A stretch of DNA of 17,736 bases from Actinomycetes bacterium (GTDB taxonomy: Bacteria > Actinomycetota > Actinomycetes > Mycobacteriales > Micromonosporaceae), in contig JAEZGP010000150.1 of assembly GCA_023437285.1 (NCBI GenBank), positions 1 to 17,736 of the forward strand, in the 5' to 3' direction. This document shows positions 15,864 through 17,736 of the stretch, piece by piece (the first letter of the stretch is position 1; each line of letters opens with the position of its first letter). Position numbers and translations under genes: made by a program. The notes under the pieces are model-generated. The model saw only the letters and a list, made by a program, of their open reading frames with translations, searched no databases and was not told the origin of the DNA.

Positions 15864-16421
15864 GTGACCCGCGCGCTCATCATCGTGGACGTGCAGAACG
15901 ACTTCTGCGAGGGCGGCTCGCTGCCCGTGACCGGCGGCGCGGCCGTTGCCGCCGGCATCTCGGCCGCGCTGCGCTCGCAGGAGGCCGGCCGCTGGGACCA
16001 CGTGGTGGCCACGAAGGACTACCACGTCGACCCGGGCGACCACTTCGGCAACCCGCCCGACTACGTCAACTCCTGGCCGGTGCACTGCGTCGTCGGTACG
16101 GGCGGCGTGGACTTCCATCCGGCCCTGGACACGGACCGCATCGAGGCCGTTTTCGAGAAGGGTCAGCACGCGGCGGCCTACTCCGGCTTCGAGGGCCACG
16201 CGGGCAGCATCGGCCTGGCCGCGTGGCTGCGGATGCGCGACGTCGACGCGGTGGACGTCGTGGGCATCGCCACCGACCACTGCGTACGGGCGACCGCCCT
16301 GGACGCGGCGGCGGAGGGCTTCGACACGACGGTTCTCCTGAACTACACGGCCGGGGTCTCCCCCGAGACGACGCAGGCTGCCCTGTCCGCGATGAGCCAG
16401 GCGGGCATCACCCTCCAGTAA
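15864..16421 (+). CDS. pncA: Nicotinamidase (pyrazinamidase)
   Basis: This 185-residue isochorismatase-fold amidase converts nicotinamide to nicotinate, the substrate of the upstream PncB. It aligns nearly gap-free to M. tuberculosis PncA. The catalytic triad is Asp9, Lys99 and Cys140 (GIATDHCVRATALDA), and the metal ligands are Asp52, His54, His60 and His74 (KDYHVDPGDHF, SWPVHC). All are intact, so it should also hydrolyse pyrazinamide. GTG 15864 has a perfect AGGAGG at 15853-15858, which overlaps the pncB stop codon, with 5-nt spacing. A long hairpin 5 bases after its TAA ends the operon. Confidence 0.96.
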   Translation: MTRALIIVDVQNDFCEGGSLPVTGGAAVAAGISAALRSQEAGRWDHVVATKDYHVDPGDHFGNPPDYVNSWPVHCVVGTGGVDFHPALDTDRIEAVFEKGQHAAAYSGFEGHAGSIGLAAWLRMRDVDAVDVVGIATDHCVRATALDAAAEGFDTTVLLNYTAGVSPETTQAALSAMSQAGITLQ

Positions 16422-16425
16422 CGCC

Positions 16426-16473
16426 AAGCTGCGGCGGGAACGCCCCCTCGAGGGTCGTTTCCCGCCGCAGCTT
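16426..16473. terminator. Strong bidirectional hairpin terminator between pncA and ctaD
   Basis: AAGCTGCGGCGGGAA (16426-16440) and its exact complement (16459-16473) form a perfect 15-bp stem around an 18-nt loop. The loop itself contains the palindrome CCCTCGAGGG (16445-16454). It lies between convergent genes, 4 bases after the pncA stop and 17 before the ctaD stop, so it can end both transcripts. No T-run follows on either strand. Confidence 0.85.
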
Positions 16474-16490
16474 ACGGTGCGATGGAAGGG

Positions 16491-17736
16491 TCAGCGTTCG
16501 CCGGCCGTCTCCCCGCTCGGGGGTGCGTCGGTCGTGGCGGGGGCCGTGCTGACCGCGTCCCTGGCGTGGATGCTCAGGGTCGCCTCCCGGGAGGTGTCCA
16601 CGGCCAGGTCGGGGAACTTCGCGTCGAACGCCGGACGCTCGGAGCGGATGCGCGGCATCCGGTCGAAGTTGCGCAGCGGCGGCGGCGACGACGTGGCCCA
16701 CTCCAGCGAGTTGCCGTGGCCCCAGGGGTCGTTCTCGGTGACTACGCGACCGGCCGTGTAGGACTTCCACACGTTCCACAGGAACGGCAGCGTCGAGATG
16801 CCGGTGATGAACGCGCCGACCGTGGAGATCATGTTGAGCGTGGTGAAGCCGTCGGAGGCCAGGTAGTCGGCGTACCGCCGGGGCATGCCCTCCGTGCCCA
16901 GCCAGTGCTGCACCAGGAACGTCGTGTGGAAACCGATCGTGGTGAGCCAGAAGTGCAGCTTGCCCAGGCGCTCGTCCAGCATGCGGCCGGTCATCTTCGG
17001 GAACCAGAAGTAGATACCGGCGTAGGTGGCGAACACGATGGTGCCGAACAGCACGTAGTGGAAGTGCGCGACGACGAAGTAGGTGTCGGTGCCGTGCCAG
17101 TCCAGCGGCGGGCTGGCCAGCAGCACACCCGACAGGCCACCGAGCAGGAACGTCGCCAGGAAGCCGACCGAGAACAGCATCGGTGTCTCGAAGGTCAACT
17201 GCCCCTTCCACATCGTGCCGATCCAGTTGAAGAACTTGATGCCCGTCGGGACGGCGATCAGGAAGGTCATGAAGGAGAAGAAGGGCAGCAGCACCGCGCC
17301 GGTGGCGTACATGTGGTGCGCCCACACGGCGACCGACAGCGCGGCGATACCCAGCGTCGCGTAGATCAGCGTGGTGTAGCCGAAGATCGGCTTGCGGCTG
17401 AACACCGGGAAGATCTCGGACACGATGCCGAAGAACGGCAGCGCGATGATGTAGACCTCAGGGTGCCCGAAGAACCAGAACAGGTGCTGCCACAGCATGG
17501 CGCCGCCGTTGTCGGGGTTGAAGACCTGGGCACCGAGGCGCCGGTCCGCACCGAGCGCGAACAGCGCGGCCGCCAGGGGCGGGAACGCCATCAGGACGAG
17601 CAGCGTCGTCACCACGATGTTCCAGGTGAACACCGGCATCCGGAACATCGTCATGCCCGGCGCGCGCATCGTCACGACGGTGGTGATGAAGTTGACCGCG
17701 CCGAGGATGGTGCCGAAACCGGTGAGCGCGAGGCCG
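16491..17736 (-). CDS. ctaD: Cytochrome c oxidase subunit I, C-terminal part (gene continues past window)
   Basis: The last 414 codons of the catalytic subunit of aa3-type terminal oxidase are visible; roughly the first 150 residues lie outside. This membrane protein reduces oxygen at the heme a3-CuB centre and pumps protons. The visible frame opens [16 protein letters not shown]. It includes [13 protein letters not shown] with the CuB histidine and cross-linked tyrosine (near 17440-17470), WAHHMYATG with the two further CuB histidines (near 17307-17325) and HFHYVLFG with the heme a3 and heme a histidines (near 17046-17072). The last 75 or so residues form a polar Ala/Thr/Pro-rich cytoplasmic tail. 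The first GTG inside the frame (17675) is internal, not the start. It converges with pncA. Confidence 0.96.
   Translation of the reverse strand, partial: GLALTGFGTILGAVNFITTVVTMRAPGMTMFRMPVFTWNIVVTTLLVLMAFPPLAAALFALGADRRLGAQVFNPDNGGAMLWQHLFWFFGHPEVYIIALPFFGIVSEIFPVFSRKPIFGYTTLIYATLGIAALSVAVWAHHMYATGAVLLPFFSFMTFLIAVPTGIKFFNWIGTMWKGQLTFETPMLFSVGFLATFLLGGLSGVLLASPPLDWHGTDTYFVVAHFHYVLFGTIVFATYAGIYFWFPKMTGRMLDERLGKLHFWLTTIGFHTTFLVQHWLGTEGMPRRYADYLASDGFTTLNMISTVGAFITGISTLPFLWNVWKSYTAGRVVTENDPWGHGNSLEWATSSPPPLRNFDRMPRIRSERPAFDAKFPDLAVDTSREATLSIHARDAVSTAPATTDAPPSGETAGER

Noticed and set aside
14364..16427. A 687-codon minus-strand open frame opposite pncB-pncA
   Set aside because: No recognisable domain; both plus-strand genes are complete with catalytic residues.

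Overview
This is high-GC actinobacterial DNA, coding-dense on both strands, with many GTG starts and ATGA stop/start overlaps. The closest picture is a Micromonosporaceae-like actinomycete. That family assignment is inference from protein style and gene order; no marker RNA gene is present. The core of the window (about 5.2-15.9 kb) matches, gene for gene, the conserved locus known in Mycobacterium tuberculosis as Rv1330c-Rv1341: pncB, clpS, DUF2017, mec, cysO, cysM, murI, an MBL hydrolase, rph and rdgB. Several lineage-specific insertions break the series.

Layout. Bases 1-715 (+) hold the end of an AlkA-type glycosylase overlapping ogt, an alkylation-repair pair. Bases 770-4365 (+) hold two overlapping half-transporters that form a heterodimeric ABC exporter. 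Bases 4427-5179 (+) hold a TipA-like MerR regulator behind its own promoter with a near-textbook MerR operator. Bases 5237-6588 (-) hold rph-rdgB (RNA 3'-end trimming and nucleotide-pool cleaning). Bases 6657-7405 (+) hold an inserted DUF1877 gene and a small S4 RNA-binding protein. Bases 7414-8989 (-) hold murI followed by an MBL hydrolase. Bases 9198-9623 (+) hold a small three-helix membrane protein whose last bases are triplicated. Bases 9674-12349 (-) hold clpS, DUF2017, mec, cysO and cysM: an N-end-rule adaptor, then the sulfur-carrier-protein route to cysteine. Bases 12377-14383 (-) hold a Ser/Thr kinase with an unusual C-terminal half. Bases 14562-16421 (+) hold a pncB-pncA NAD-salvage operon. 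Bases 16491-17736 (-) hold the C-terminal part of ctaD, running off the window.

No rRNA, tRNA, CRISPR, insertion sequence or integrase was seen, and no gene-free stretch reaches 300 bases. The longest are 8990-9197 and 14384-14561, both between divergent genes and both holding promoters.

Points of most interest. (1) Six transcription units carry a TANNNT -10 hexamer placed 6-7 nt before the start codon, three of them exactly TAGGCT-N7-start, which indicates leaderless mRNAs. (2) The kinase is fused to a degenerate FHA-like region and to a segment resembling the non-ATPase part of type VII secretion FtsK/EccC proteins. (3) The CysO sulfur carrier has 25 residues after its Gly-Gly, so it should need proteolytic maturation, perhaps by the adjacent Mec. 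(4) The TipA-like gene keeps a strong internal ribosome binding site for a ligand-domain-only product but lacks the thiopeptide-reactive cysteine.
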